Source: Goleter apudmare HA4340-LM2 (GTDB lineage: Bacteria > Cyanobacteriota > Cyanobacteriia > Cyanobacteriales > Nostocaceae). From it: DNA of 64,000 bases. This document shows positions 54,303-64,000 of this stretch, in pieces. The notes under the pieces are model-generated. The model did no database searches and was not told the origin of the DNA. It saw only the letters and a list, made by a program, of their open reading frames with translations. The stretch is taken from the NCBI GenBank assembly GCA_019359495.1, contig JAHHHF010000090.1, forward strand, positions 46,120 through 110,119, given 5' to 3'. Positions within the stretch are counted from its first letter, which is position 1, and the number at the start of each line of letters is the position of its first letter. Position numbers and translations under genes: made by a program.

Positions 54303-54677
54303 TTACAAACCCACTAATTCCCGTGATTCAAAATCGGTGAGTTGTTGAGCGATGGCTAATCGCGCCTCTAATTTAGCGACACTAAACTGGTTACGCAGAT
54401 ATTCCAAGTGAGCGATCGCATTTGCCTTTTCCGATGTCAGCCGCATCAAAGCATCCATCGCTTTTTGATATTCCTGATTTACCAGCAGGACTTCAAAACG
54501 CCGCGCTTTGCGTTGAGCATCATTTTTCAAATCCATCTCAAAAGCAGCCACGCGATCGGCATTGCCTTCAAATCGGTTAATCTGCTGCTGCACTGCCATC
54601 AACTGCGAGTCTATTTCATTCACCCGTTGGGCAGCTTGTACAATTACAGATGGATAATTACTCAATTGCATCATCAA
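54303..54677 (-). CDS. Small coiled-coil protein, unknown
   Basis: The 124-residue protein is nearly all charged helix (VNEIDSQLMAVQQQINRFEG, ANAIAHLEYLRNQFSVAKLE), with no signal peptide. I recognise no family. It lies 56 bp downstream of the next minus-strand gene and may be cotranscribed with it. Confidence 0.65.
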   Translation of the reverse strand: MMMQLSNYPSVIVQAAQRVNEIDSQLMAVQQQINRFEGNADRVAAFEMDLKNDAQRKARRFEVLLVNQEYQKAMDALMRLTSEKANAIAHLEYLRNQFSVAKLEARLAIAQQLTDFESRELVGL

Positions 54678-54733
54678 ATAATCTTCCTTAATTGCATCGT
54701 TAAATAATTAATTTCTCTTCTCCATGCCCAAAA

Positions 54734-55129
54734 TCACGCCGCTTCTCTCATTGGTGATGGCACACTAGCCTCTGGGAATGGAAGTGAGAGTTGTTCCGCA
54801 GGGGAAACCGTAGCTTGTTCCAACACCTTCACTTCAATATTGACACTCACCAAATAACTACCCGTATCAGCAGCAACTGCTTCGGCAATTAATTTAGCGA
54901 TTTCTGGGCGTTTTGCAGTCAATGGATCACGTAAAATGCACCGATCCCATTCGTGCTTTGCAGTCGGATTGAGGCTGAGAATATAGTGCTTGATCATAGA
55001 ACTACCAGTTGAATCTATCTCCCAGAAAGCTTTTACAGAGCGGTTTTTTACTTCACCAGGCTTTGTGGGCGCGATAATTCTATTATAGTACTTTTGTACT
55101 AAATAGGCAATTAAGAGGGAATGGGGCAT
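54734..55129 (-). CDS. Hypothetical protein beside the coiled-coil gene
   Basis: From ATG 55129 (MPHSLLIAYLVQKYYNRIIA) the product has 131 residues; the frame is open 27 codons further up but that part looks like noncoding repeat. It contains IKHYILSLNPTAKHEWDRCI and a Pro-rich C-terminus (SLPFPEASVPSPMREAA). No family recognised. Confidence 0.65.
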   Translation of the reverse strand: MPHSLLIAYLVQKYYNRIIAPTKPGEVKNRSVKAFWEIDSTGSSMIKHYILSLNPTAKHEWDRCILRDPLTAKRPEIAKLIAEAVAADTGSYLVSVNIEVKVLEQATVSPAEQLSLPFPEASVPSPMREAA

Positions 55130-55217
55130 TGTTTCGACTGCACTTAATGGGCAATAGGCAATGGGTAGGATTGGAGATATAGCACTGCAACTTACAGCCC
55201 CATACCCCATGCCCTAA

Positions 55218-56840
55218 TCAATTCGCCTTATCATTCATAGGCGTGTTCAGAAATTGAGCATCATTAACCCAAATCGCTTGCTGTGGTACGGGAATATCAA
55301 TGCCGGCTTGGTCGAAGGCGACTTTTAAACGACGGCGGTACTCTCGTGCAACATCCCATTGTTTCAGGGGCTGTGTCTTAATCCACACCCGGATGATCAA
55401 ACCGCGATCGCCAAAATGATCTATGCCCAAAACTTTTGGCGTTTCTACGATTTGATTTTGCCATTGGGGATCTGCATCCATTTCTAAAGCGATAGTTTCA
55501 ATCAACTTCAACACCACATCAATATCAGCTTGGTAGGAAACAGGAATCGTTAAATCGGCTCGTGACCAACGACTGGAAAGATTGGCGACTATTTTGATTT
55601 CACTGTTGGGAATCGTGATTAAGCGCCCTTCGCCATCCCGGACTTGAGTCATCCGCAAATTGAGGTTTTCTACCAAGCCTCCCACGTCTCCCACGTTAAT
55701 CACGTCACCCAAGGCGTACTGGTCTTCGAGGATGATCAAAAAGCCGTTAATCGCATCTTTAATTAAGTTTTGCGATGCTAAAGAAATAGCTACACCAACT
55801 AAACCTGCACCAGCAAGTAAGGGAACGATATCTATACCCAACGCCACCAGGGCTAGCAAGATGCCTACACCAACGCAGATTAAGGTAGTAATACTCTTAG
55901 TCACTCCAGAAAATGTAGAAACTCGCAGTTGCAGACGTTCAGAACTTTCTGGAGTCAATAAAGCACCACTGCTGATCAGGGTCGAGGTAAAACGGTCAAT
56001 GAGGGCATAGCTGAAACGCACCACTACATAAGTTCCCAAGATGACGACACCCAATCTCAGAGGAATTTGGGCGGCTGAGAGTATAGCAACTTGGAGCGAT
56101 CGCGTGTAAGGAAATAGACCCAAAATAATGAACGTACCACTACCCCAAATCCCTGCTTGACTGAGCTGGAACAACCTTCTTTTGACTTCTTTTAAATGCT
56201 TATCCTGTTGTTGATTCAGTTGTGTTGTAATCTTTTTATCTGCCGATGTAGTTGGGAATATGGGCTTCAATGACTCATATTTCAAGCGGCGCTGCCAGCG
56301 ACGTACACCCCAACTCAAGACAATCATCGCTAAACCACTGGCAGCTGCAATTATTCCTTGTTGAATTAAAAACTCAGTTTCGCGCTCTCGCTTTGCCTGT
56401 TGCAAGTCTTCTTGCAAGGCGCTGGTAATTTGATTGGCTGATGTCTCTTCATCTACTTGTCGCAGCCCCGCATCTAGGGCAGTGATGGTCATCAAGTAGC
56501 GATCATTAACGTAAATGACAGGTAATTCTTTGACTGTCCTAACTTCTACTTTGACTGCTTGAGCCGATGAGCGAAAGTAATCTTGGCTAATTTCCTGCAA
56601 ATTCTGTTGGATATTTCTTAACCGTTCGGGAAAATTATTTCTTGATGCTGCTATTTGAAACAATCGGCGACCGTCCAAATAAATCCAGCCAGAAACAATT
56701 CTATGATCTGCATCATTACTCACACTACTGGGAGTTTGTAAGTTAGGGAAAAAGGGAATCTGGGCTGTAGTTTTTGGTGCAGAGACAACAGCAACGGCTA
56801 TTGAACCTACTATCGCCAAAAATTGTAAGCGCACTAACAC
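55218..56840 (-). CDS. MscS-family mechanosensitive channel
   Basis: The 540-residue protein starts with a Sec-like signal, followed by a periplasmic domain (about 30-160), several membrane helices (about 165-180, 230-280, 310-345) and the MscS core with the pore helix GAGLVGVAISLASQNLIKDA and the beta-domain (DVINVGDVGGLVENLNLRMT). It gates under membrane tension to release ions during hypo-osmotic shock. A C-terminal alpha/beta domain follows as usual. Large cyanobacterial MscS-like proteins of this layout are common. Confidence 0.92.
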   Translation of the reverse strand: MLVRLQFLAIVGSIAVAVVSAPKTTAQIPFFPNLQTPSSVSNDADHRIVSGWIYLDGRRLFQIAASRNNFPERLRNIQQNLQEISQDYFRSSAQAVKVEVRTVKELPVIYVNDRYLMTITALDAGLRQVDEETSANQITSALQEDLQQAKRERETEFLIQQGIIAAASGLAMIVLSWGVRRWQRRLKYESLKPIFPTTSADKKITTQLNQQQDKHLKEVKRRLFQLSQAGIWGSGTFIILGLFPYTRSLQVAILSAAQIPLRLGVVILGTYVVVRFSYALIDRFTSTLISSGALLTPESSERLQLRVSTFSGVTKSITTLICVGVGILLALVALGIDIVPLLAGAGLVGVAISLASQNLIKDAINGFLIILEDQYALGDVINVGDVGGLVENLNLRMTQVRDGEGRLITIPNSEIKIVANLSSRWSRADLTIPVSYQADIDVVLKLIETIALEMDADPQWQNQIVETPKVLGIDHFGDRGLIIRVWIKTQPLKQWDVAREYRRRLKVAFDQAGIDIPVPQQAIWVNDAQFLNTPMNDKAN

Positions 56841-58510
<1,670 letters not shown>

Positions 58511-58536
58511 GACTCAACTGATTAAATAATTTTTAG

Positions 58537-58565
58537 GGGATAGGCAATTTGCTTATCCCTTTTTT
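58537..58565 (+). terminator. Rho-independent terminator of ahcY
   Basis: GGGATAGGC (58537-58545) pairs with GCTTATCCC (58551-58559) with one G-T pair and a five-base loop, followed by six T. Confidence 0.92.
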
Positions 58566-58795
58566 ATTGAAAGCGTTGGGAAACTCCGTTTCTTCATGGG
58601 TTGAGTTTCTAATAAGTAATTGGGCATAACTAATTTCCAATATTTTTTACTATGCCCCGTGCCCAACCTTCATGAGTGTATTTATTTTTGCCTAGCTACT
58701 TATCAACTTGTTGTCGAGAGTGATTACAACAGATAATCCATGATGCGCTCACTCCTCGCCTAATTGGCTCCCCAATCAGGGGAACCAGGCGAAGT
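58566..58795. other. Convergent spacer between ahcY and ftsH
   Basis: Contains an ATTGGCTCCCCAATCAGGGG segment at about 58759-58785 that may form part of a terminator for ftsH. Nothing else recognised. Confidence 0.4.
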
Positions 58796-60700
58796 TTAGA
58801 TGTGAGACACGGGCAACTTTGTATCAGCTACATGGATATCTACTTGGGTATGTTCGGTAACAATTTTGCGGAATAGTTCGCCCTCAATAGTTTCTTGGTC
58901 TGCTAGCAAGTCAACTAACCGTTCCAAAGCTGTGCGGTTTTCTTCCAAGAGTTCTTTTGCTTTGATGTAGCAATGGCCGATAATTTCCCGGACTTGGGAA
59001 TCTATTTTGGCAGCTATCTCTTCTGAATATTCTGATTTGTTCATCCAGTCGCGTCCCAAAAATATCTCCCCGCTTTGGTTTTCTAGGGATAATGGGCCCA
59101 ATTCAGACATGCCAAATCTTGTCACCATTTGCCGTGCCATGTTGGTCACTTGTTGCAGGTCATTCCCTGCGCCTGTAGTTACTTCTGGCTTACCGAAAAC
59201 AATTTCTTCGGCGGCGCGACCACCTAAAGTAGCTGTAATTCTGGCTTTGAGTTGGGAGCGGGAAATTAACCCTTGTTCTTCGTTGGGAGTAAACCAAGTT
59301 AATCCTAGTGCTTGTCCTCGTGGGATGAGTGTCACTTTTTGCACGGGGTCATGGTCTTTGAGTAAAGTACCGATTAAGGCGTGTCCGACTTCGTGGTAAG
59401 CAATCAAGCGCTTGCTTTTGCTATCTACCAAGGCAGTACCTTCCATCCCCGCCACTACCCGGTCTACGGCGTCATCAATTTCTAAGAGGGTAATCGCTTC
59501 TTTGCGTCTTCTGGCGGTGAGAATAGCAGCTTCATTGAGTAAGTTGGCTAAATCTGCGCCGGTGAAGCCAGGAGTGCGGCGAGCGATCGCATCTAGAGAT
59601 ACACTAGGGTCAATCTTTTTGTTGCGAGCGTGGACTTTTAAAATATCCAATCGTCCTTTCAAATCTGGTGCATCAACAATTACCTGCCTGTCAAAGCGGC
59701 CTGGTCGGAGTAGGGCCGCATCTAGGACATCAGGGCGGTTGGTGGCAGCAATAATAATGATACCTGTGTTACCTTCAAAACCATCCATCTCCGTAAGTAG
59801 TTGGTTGAGGGTTTGTTCGCGCTCATCATTACCGCCACCGATACCGGCGCCTCTTTGTCTACCCACAGCGTCGATTTCATCGATAAATATTAAGCAAGGG
59901 GCGTTATCTTTGGCTTTTTTAAACAAGTCACGGACACGGGATGCACCGACACCAACAAACATTTCCACGAATTCCGAGCCGGAAATGCTAAAAAATGGTA
60001 CGCCAGCTTCCCCGGCGATCGCTTTTGCTAGTAGAGTTTTACCTGTACCAGGAGGCCCAATCAACAACACTCCTTTGGGAATCCGGGCACCTACAGCTGT
60101 AAATCTTTCTGGCTGTTTGAGGAAAGTCACTACTTCCTGGAGTTCCTCCTTGGCTTCTTCTACTCCAGCGACATCTTCAAACTTCACCCCAGTTTTGGCC
60201 TCCATTTGAAAGCGCGCTCTAGATTTACCAAAGTTCATCGCTTGGCTAGAGGCATTAGTTGAGCGGCGGAGAAACAATAGCATTAAAGCTACTAATGGCA
60301 AAATCCACATCAGGTTAATCAATAAACCAACAGCAGCTCTACTGTTGGCAGAAGAAACCTCGGCGAAATCTACATTTTTTTGCTTAAATTTGTTAATTAA
60401 TTCTGTGTTTTGCTCTAAAAGTCTCACTTGTATCGGTGAATCTGACTTTTGCCCTTTTAAATAAACTTTTGCTATCTGTTCAGTTTCGTCAAGCTCGACT
60501 TTTTCTACTTCCCCCTTATCTGTTCTCCGCAGTAACTCACCATAAGTTAGGGTGTCACGCTCTACTTTTTGCTGCGCCAAGGTGGGAGTACCACCAAGCA
60601 TTACAGGTAACATGATCAAACTAGCTGCTAGCGCGCCAGTCCAAGAAACACGCTTGGCCAATGGCTTTTTCTTCAATGCCTTTTTCCCAAAATTTGTCAT
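58796..60700 (-). CDS. ftsH: ATP-dependent zinc metalloprotease FtsH
   Basis: From ATG 60700 the product has about 634 residues: N-terminal membrane anchor ([14 protein letters not shown]), a periplasmic or lumenal domain, a second membrane helix near 120-145 ([19 protein letters not shown]), an AAA+ domain with Walker A GPPGTGKT, Walker [14 protein letters not shown] region [19 protein letters not shown], and the zinc protease motif HEVGHAL. Cyanobacterial FtsH hexamers degrade damaged photosystem II D1 and other membrane proteins. The paralogue number is not decided here. The frame extends nine codons upstream to 60727. Confidence 0.95.
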   Translation of the reverse strand: MTNFGKKALKKKPLAKRVSWTGALAASLIMLPVMLGGTPTLAQQKVERDTLTYGELLRRTDKGEVEKVELDETEQIAKVYLKGQKSDSPIQVRLLEQNTELINKFKQKNVDFAEVSSANSRAAVGLLINLMWILPLVALMLLFLRRSTNASSQAMNFGKSRARFQMEAKTGVKFEDVAGVEEAKEELQEVVTFLKQPERFTAVGARIPKGVLLIGPPGTGKTLLAKAIAGEAGVPFFSISGSEFVEMFVGVGASRVRDLFKKAKDNAPCLIFIDEIDAVGRQRGAGIGGGNDEREQTLNQLLTEMDGFEGNTGIIIIAATNRPDVLDAALLRPGRFDRQVIVDAPDLKGRLDILKVHARNKKIDPSVSLDAIARRTPGFTGADLANLLNEAAILTARRRKEAITLLEIDDAVDRVVAGMEGTALVDSKSKRLIAYHEVGHALIGTLLKDHDPVQKVTLIPRGQALGLTWFTPNEEQGLISRSQLKARITATLGGRAAEEIVFGKPEVTTGAGNDLQQVTNMARQMVTRFGMSELGPLSLENQSGEIFLGRDWMNKSEYSEEIAAKIDSQVREIIGHCYIKAKELLEENRTALERLVDLLADQETIEGELFRKIVTEHTQVDIHVADTKLPVSHI

Positions 60701-61136
60701 AATAATTACCTTTCTCTCTGTTGGCATAAGTTGAGCGCTGGTTTTATGCCTATTCTTCTAGCCAAAATTGCAATAACTGGAAATAACGGTTTTCTTATCT
60801 AGTCTAACTTCCACTGCTAACCATTCCCAGTACTTCCCCATCAGTTTCGAGGAATACAATCTCTCCCCTGGGGAAATTTGATTGCCTGGTAGGATGACAA
60901 CGAAGCCAAGCTTATAGTTTCAGGATTTGGTCAATTGTCCCACTTTTGCATCAGACGGCATACTATACATAGTAACTATTGTGACTAAATCCTGTCATTA
61001 GCTCTACTAGCCATTTGTTGGGTGTCAAGTTTGTTGGTTGTAATTTGACATATTATGTCACAAATCGCTACTATAATCATAGTCGTAATGATTCCGTCTT
61101 TCAAAAAACTTGGTGTAAATAGTTTGTGGGTGAATT
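60701..61136. other. Divergent promoter region of ftsH and the FMN reductase gene
   Basis: This 436-bp spacer holds two promoters. It contains no gene. A long AT-rich block with ataatcatagtcgtaatgat at 61073-61092 lies 45 bp before the reductase start. Confidence 0.4.
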
Positions 61137-61682
61137 ATGGTGAGAATTATTGGTATTGGTGGTAGTTTAAGATCAAACTCGTATACCCAAACTGCTTTGC
61201 AAATAGCAGCGCAAAGGGTAGAAGCGCTGGGTGCAGAGGTAGAAATTCTTGATTTGCGGCAGATGCAGCTACCTTTTTGCAATGGTGACAAGGAATATCC
61301 AGACTATCCTGATGTGCAGCGATTGCGGGACACTGTTGGCAACGCCGATGGGTTAATTTTAGCGACACCTGAATATCATGGTGGGGTCAGTGGCGTGATC
61401 AAAAATGCTCTGGATTTGATGAGTTTCACAGAACTGTCTGGTAAAGTTACAGGACTAATTAGCGTATTGGGTGGTCAATCTAATAGTAATGCCCTCAACG
61501 ACTTGCGACTAATTATCCGTTGGGTACATGGCTGGGTAATTCCAGAACAAATTGCGATTGGACAAGCGTATGGCGCTTTCGATGCCGAAGGCAAATTGCT
61601 AGACGAAAAACTCTCCCAAAGATTTGATCAATTTGCTCAAAGTTTAGTTGATAACACTCGCAGGCTGCGGGGAGTAGATTAG
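61137..61682 (+). CDS. NADPH-dependent FMN reductase (flavodoxin-like)
   Basis: The 181-residue protein has the NAD(P)H:FMN/quinone reductase fold: the phosphate-binding loop GGSLRSNSYT (about 7-16) and the FMN loop TPEYHGGVSGVIKNALDL near 79-96. Members reduce FMN, quinones or chromate, or act in stress defence; cyanobacterial relatives protect against oxidative stress. No signal peptide. The broken Uma2 gene follows directly. Confidence 0.9.
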   Translation: MVRIIGIGGSLRSNSYTQTALQIAAQRVEALGAEVEILDLRQMQLPFCNGDKEYPDYPDVQRLRDTVGNADGLILATPEYHGGVSGVIKNALDLMSFTELSGKVTGLISVLGGQSNSNALNDLRLIIRWVHGWVIPEQIAIGQAYGAFDAEGKLLDEKLSQRFDQFAQSLVDNTRRLRGVD

Positions 61683-61701
61683 GAGAAGACAAGGAGAGGA
61701 G

Positions 61702-62337
61702 CTTTCCCAGTGTTTTGATTATCAGATATTAACTCAACAACTAGGCGATCGCACTTCTGTTCGCATCAAATACCGCCCTGGAAAAATCAGTTTGATGGCT
61801 CCCTTACCAGAACATGGACGCAACGCGAATTTAGTTGCAGACGTCGTCAAGGTATTGCTAGATTATTTGGAGCAGGAGTACGAGTCATTTACTCCCATTA
61901 CCCTGGAATTAACGGCTAAAAGTGGCATTGAGCCAGATTACTGCTTTTATATCGATAACTGGGCAGCAGTTGCTGGTAAAGACAGAATTTATTGGGATGT
62001 GGAACCACCCCCCTTCGGGTTCGCAGTCGCTCATGGAGGTTTCCCCTAAGACCGCGCTGTCTCACCTGATTTAGTAATTGAAGTAGACGTTACCAGCTAC
62101 ACGGATGTTAATGACTATCTTCACTACCGTGTGCCAGAAGTTTGGTTGTTCAAAAACAAGCAACTTACCATTTATGGTTTGCAAGGGGATAGGTACATCA
62201 TCCAGACTCATAGCCGCTATTTTCCAGATATTAATATCTCAGAAGTAATCAACGACTCTTTTCGCCCAGCTTACGAGCGTAACTCCAGCTTTGCGATTCG
62301 GGAGTTACGCCGGAAGTTGAGCCAAAAGCACCAATAA
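61702..62337 (+). pseudogene. Uma2-family gene broken by a 57-bp insertion
   Basis: One reading frame carries a Uma2 (PF05685) protein: ILTQQLGDRTSVRIKYRPGK, LMAPLPEHGRNANLVADVVK, SGIEPDYCFYIDNWA, YWDVEPP, then a foreign stretch (about 62008-62064) with an in-frame TAA at 62047, then DLVIEVDVTSYTDVNDYLHY, VPEVWLFKNKQLTIYGLQGD and the C-terminus. The inserted DNA (cttcgggttcgcagtcgctc, ggaggtttcccctaagaccg) is a small dispersed repeat. Upstream of 61792 there is no ATG, so the start may also be lost. Confidence 0.8.
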
Positions 62338-62409
62338 TTAAGTTTGTAGTGTAGACGCTCTTAAGAGTGGCTACTCTTCGAGAAAGACTTTAGTCCTCAA
62401 ACTAAGCAC

Positions 62410-63528
62410 TTAATGATGATGGTGGTGATGGTGATGCGCTACTAACTGCGGGTTAACTGTCACAGATTCCTGGTGAATCAACTCGCCAATTTGAGCATTT
62501 GCCCATTCAGCAGCCATTGCCAAAAATTCTGGATGATCATTAACACAAGGCATTTGTACGTAGTCCACATGGGGATGCTTTTTCTCCAAAGCATGAATGA
62601 TGTGGTGTACATCTAAGAGAGTTTCATGGTTTTCCGTAGCAAAACCAATAGGCATAAATATCACCACCTTGGCACCCAGTTGAATCAGGTTATTTGCTGC
62701 CTGCTCGGCATTGGGTAGCGTCCATTCAATCAGGGGTGTGTCGTGGTTGAGCCAACCTACGGAAATTAAAGGATATTTGTTAATTAACTGATCCCGTACC
62801 AAATCATACAGTGCTTGACTTTCGGTAATTCCGGAGGTGAAACCTTTGGCTTTATGGGGACAGCCGTGGTTCATTAGCACAATACCGATTTGCGAAGGTA
62901 GGTAAGTTGCAGCCAAATCGGTGGCAATTTTTTCTTCTACTAGATGAGCCATCAAATTGATGTAGGCTGGTTCATTGTAGAAAGAAGGAATGTAGCGCAG
63001 TCCCTTGACCCAATGTTGCTCGCCATCACCCATTGTAGCCAAAGCGTTGTTAACTTGCTCAACGGCTATACCACTGGTAAAAATGGAATCAACAACCAGT
63101 AGAGGGTAAATCAGAATTTTTTCAAAGCCTTGGTTTTTAATTTCTGCCAAGACTTGATTGGGTAAGAAGGGAGCGCAAAAGTTAAAAGCTTTGAAGACTT
63201 GGACGCGATCGCCCCACTTTTGTTGTAAATTTTGCTCAATACCAGCACGCTGCTTTTCAAAAATGGCGTTATGTGGGGAGATAAAATCGTGGTGTGTGTG
63301 TCCCCACTCATGGCGATCAAATAATGCCAACAGCTTTGCTAATGGTGGATAAATCCAGGTGGGGACTGGTGCAAATTTTGCTGTCAGTAAATTTAGAGCC
63401 TGTTCGTTATAGTTAGCGAAATCTTCGTAGCTTTCGACTTCACCGTAGCCCATAAGCAAGACGGCGATCCGGTCTTGACTTGATAGATGCTCGTGGGTGT
63501 GTTGTAGTTTTTCCGGCGTGGCAACCAC
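62410..63528 (-). CDS. Ferrochelatase-like protein with natural His8 tail
   Basis: The 372-residue protein has a class II chelatase-like fold: AVLLMGYGEVESYEDFANYN near the start, LIYPLLVVDSIFTSGIAVEQ, VLMNHGCPHKAKGFTSG and VIFMPIGFATENHETLLDVH. It differs from standard HemH in motifs. The C-terminus ends in eight histidines, as in some metal-delivery or cobalt/nickel chelatases (CbiX-like). It may insert iron, cobalt or another metal; the metal is unknown. It is downstream of a Uma2 remnant and near an IS element. Confidence 0.8.
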   Translation of the reverse strand: MVATPEKLQHTHEHLSSQDRIAVLLMGYGEVESYEDFANYNEQALNLLTAKFAPVPTWIYPPLAKLLALFDRHEWGHTHHDFISPHNAIFEKQRAGIEQNLQQKWGDRVQVFKAFNFCAPFLPNQVLAEIKNQGFEKILIYPLLVVDSIFTSGIAVEQVNNALATMGDGEQHWVKGLRYIPSFYNEPAYINLMAHLVEEKIATDLAATYLPSQIGIVLMNHGCPHKAKGFTSGITESQALYDLVRDQLINKYPLISVGWLNHDTPLIEWTLPNAEQAANNLIQLGAKVVIFMPIGFATENHETLLDVHHIIHALEKKHPHVDYVQMPCVNDHPEFLAMAAEWANAQIGELIHQESVTVNPQLVAHHHHHHHH

Positions 63529-63876
63529 AATGATTTCCTCAATGTAACCAGAATGGAGAGGTAGCTAGAAAACAACTTGATTGTTTCCTTAACTAGTCAA
63601 ATCTTATCCCATCCAGGGGGATAGGATCAGTAGATTAATGATAACCAGACTTGGCGTTGCATACTCAGATCATCACTACATAGACAAAAAAATTTACCTG
63701 CTGTCAGTCGCCTCTCCCATAAGTAAGCTACGGTGTACACACAAATGATTAAATCACTGCCAATCATTTTTTGTAGAGTCCGTTGTCCCATACCGCAGCG
63801 CACCATCCGAGATTTGCGGTGCCTTAGGACGTTCCGTCTATAAACCACCCTACTAAATTAAAACCAATGTGGCTAA
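63529..63876. other. Spacer upstream of the chelatase gene
   Basis: About 350 bp without a convincing gene. It carries the chelatase promoter and dispersed-repeat sequence (gagatttgcggtgccttagg followed by acgttccg at 63809-63836). Confidence 0.4.
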
Positions 63877-64000
63877 GAGGATGTTTGAAAAGTTTTAGGA
63901 AGTCAAAATTTAAGCAAGTCGCCGCACCATAATACGGATCATGGCAAGGTAGATAAAAGTCTCAGAGGTTTGGGGCAATAACTCATAATCTCTGACTAAT
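63877..64000. mobile_element. Insertion sequence, IS5-type, one end only
   Basis: The terminus GAGGATGTTTGAAAAGTTTT begins at 63877 and the element continues past the right edge. Its end sequence matches both ends of the MITE at 23826-24114. It encodes the transposase C-terminus on the minus strand. Confidence 0.8.
63910..64000 (-). CDS. Transposase C-terminus, IS5 family, cut by window edge
   Basis: Minus-strand translation gives LVRDYELLPQTSETFIYLAM then IRIMVRRLA and stop, the typical end of IS5-group transposases (RDYE.LP.TSE..I..AMI..M.RRL). The E of the DDE triad lies upstream, outside the window. Whether the complete gene is intact cannot be seen. Confidence 0.8.
   Translation of the reverse strand, partial: LVRDYELLPQTSETFIYLAMIRIMVRRLA

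Noticed and set aside
59007..60209. Long Ser-rich plus-strand frames opposite ftsH
   Set aside because: Clear antisense shadow of a well-conserved gene.
63627..63848. 73-codon minus-strand frame upstream of the chelatase
   Set aside because: Overlaps a dispersed repeat and has no family resemblance.

Overview
The window is chromosomal DNA from a cyanobacterium, most likely a filamentous heterocyst-former of the Nostoc/Anabaena group. The evidence is a beta-carboxysome operon, chlorophyll-synthesis genes (acsF, ycf54), very frequent GCGATCGC (HIP1) octamers, heptameric tandem repeats of the 'gtcatta' and 'gggcata' kind, and many dispersed repeats between and inside genes. I cannot name the species from sequence alone. 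No tRNA, rRNA or CRISPR array was seen.

Layout. (1) 1-7.7 kb: an ndhF-type CO2-uptake gene points left out of the window. Divergent from it is the carboxysome operon ccmK-ccmK-ccmL-ccmM-ccmN-ccmO, followed by a LysR regulator of the CmpR/RbcR/NdhR type. Together these cover CO2 uptake, the carboxysome shell and core, and probable carbon-responsive control. (2) 7.9-16.7 kb: a DUF2996-like protein, a TM2 protein, acsF, an uncharacterised three-gene cassette ending in an ATP-grasp ligase, a secreted collagen-like protein, a shortened orphan ABC permease and a coiled-coil protein. (3) 16.8-17.8 kb: a gene-free stretch with four homologous tandem units, each ending in a terminator-like hairpin, which look like small-RNA genes. 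(4) 17.8-23.7 kb: an SDR protein, then a five-gene minus-strand cluster (coiled-coil protein, OmpA-domain membrane protein, Ras-like GTPase, PAS-like protein, histidine kinase). (5) 23.8-27.5 kb: a MITE, then two c-di-AMP (ydaO-type) riboswitches in series, one before an ABC permease/ATPase pair with no binding protein and one before a universal stress protein gene. (6) 28-38 kb: mostly housekeeping genes (histidine kinase, rnc, pdxJ, ycf54, crtE, folD, Nudix, AI-2E transporter) plus a homologue of plant 'pathogen-related protein'. (7) 38.2-52.6 kb: a defence and accessory zone interleaved with mutS and others. It has an AAA ATPase/DUF4276 pair, two small toxin/immunity-like pairs, a frameshifted hicA with intact hicB, an HsdM relic, MITE-like elements, and a RelB/ParE-type pair whose toxin ends at a premature stop. 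(8) 52.7-64 kb: TPR protein, MscS channel, ahcY, ftsH, FMN reductase, a Uma2 gene broken by a 57-bp insertion, a ferrochelatase-like protein with a natural poly-His tail, and the end of an IS5-type insertion sequence.

The best candidates for undescribed biology are the tandem small-RNA-like units, the Ras-like GTPase cluster, the ATP-grasp cassette, the paired c-di-AMP riboswitches and the AAA/DUF4276 pair. All functional statements rest on reading motifs by eye; no database search was run.
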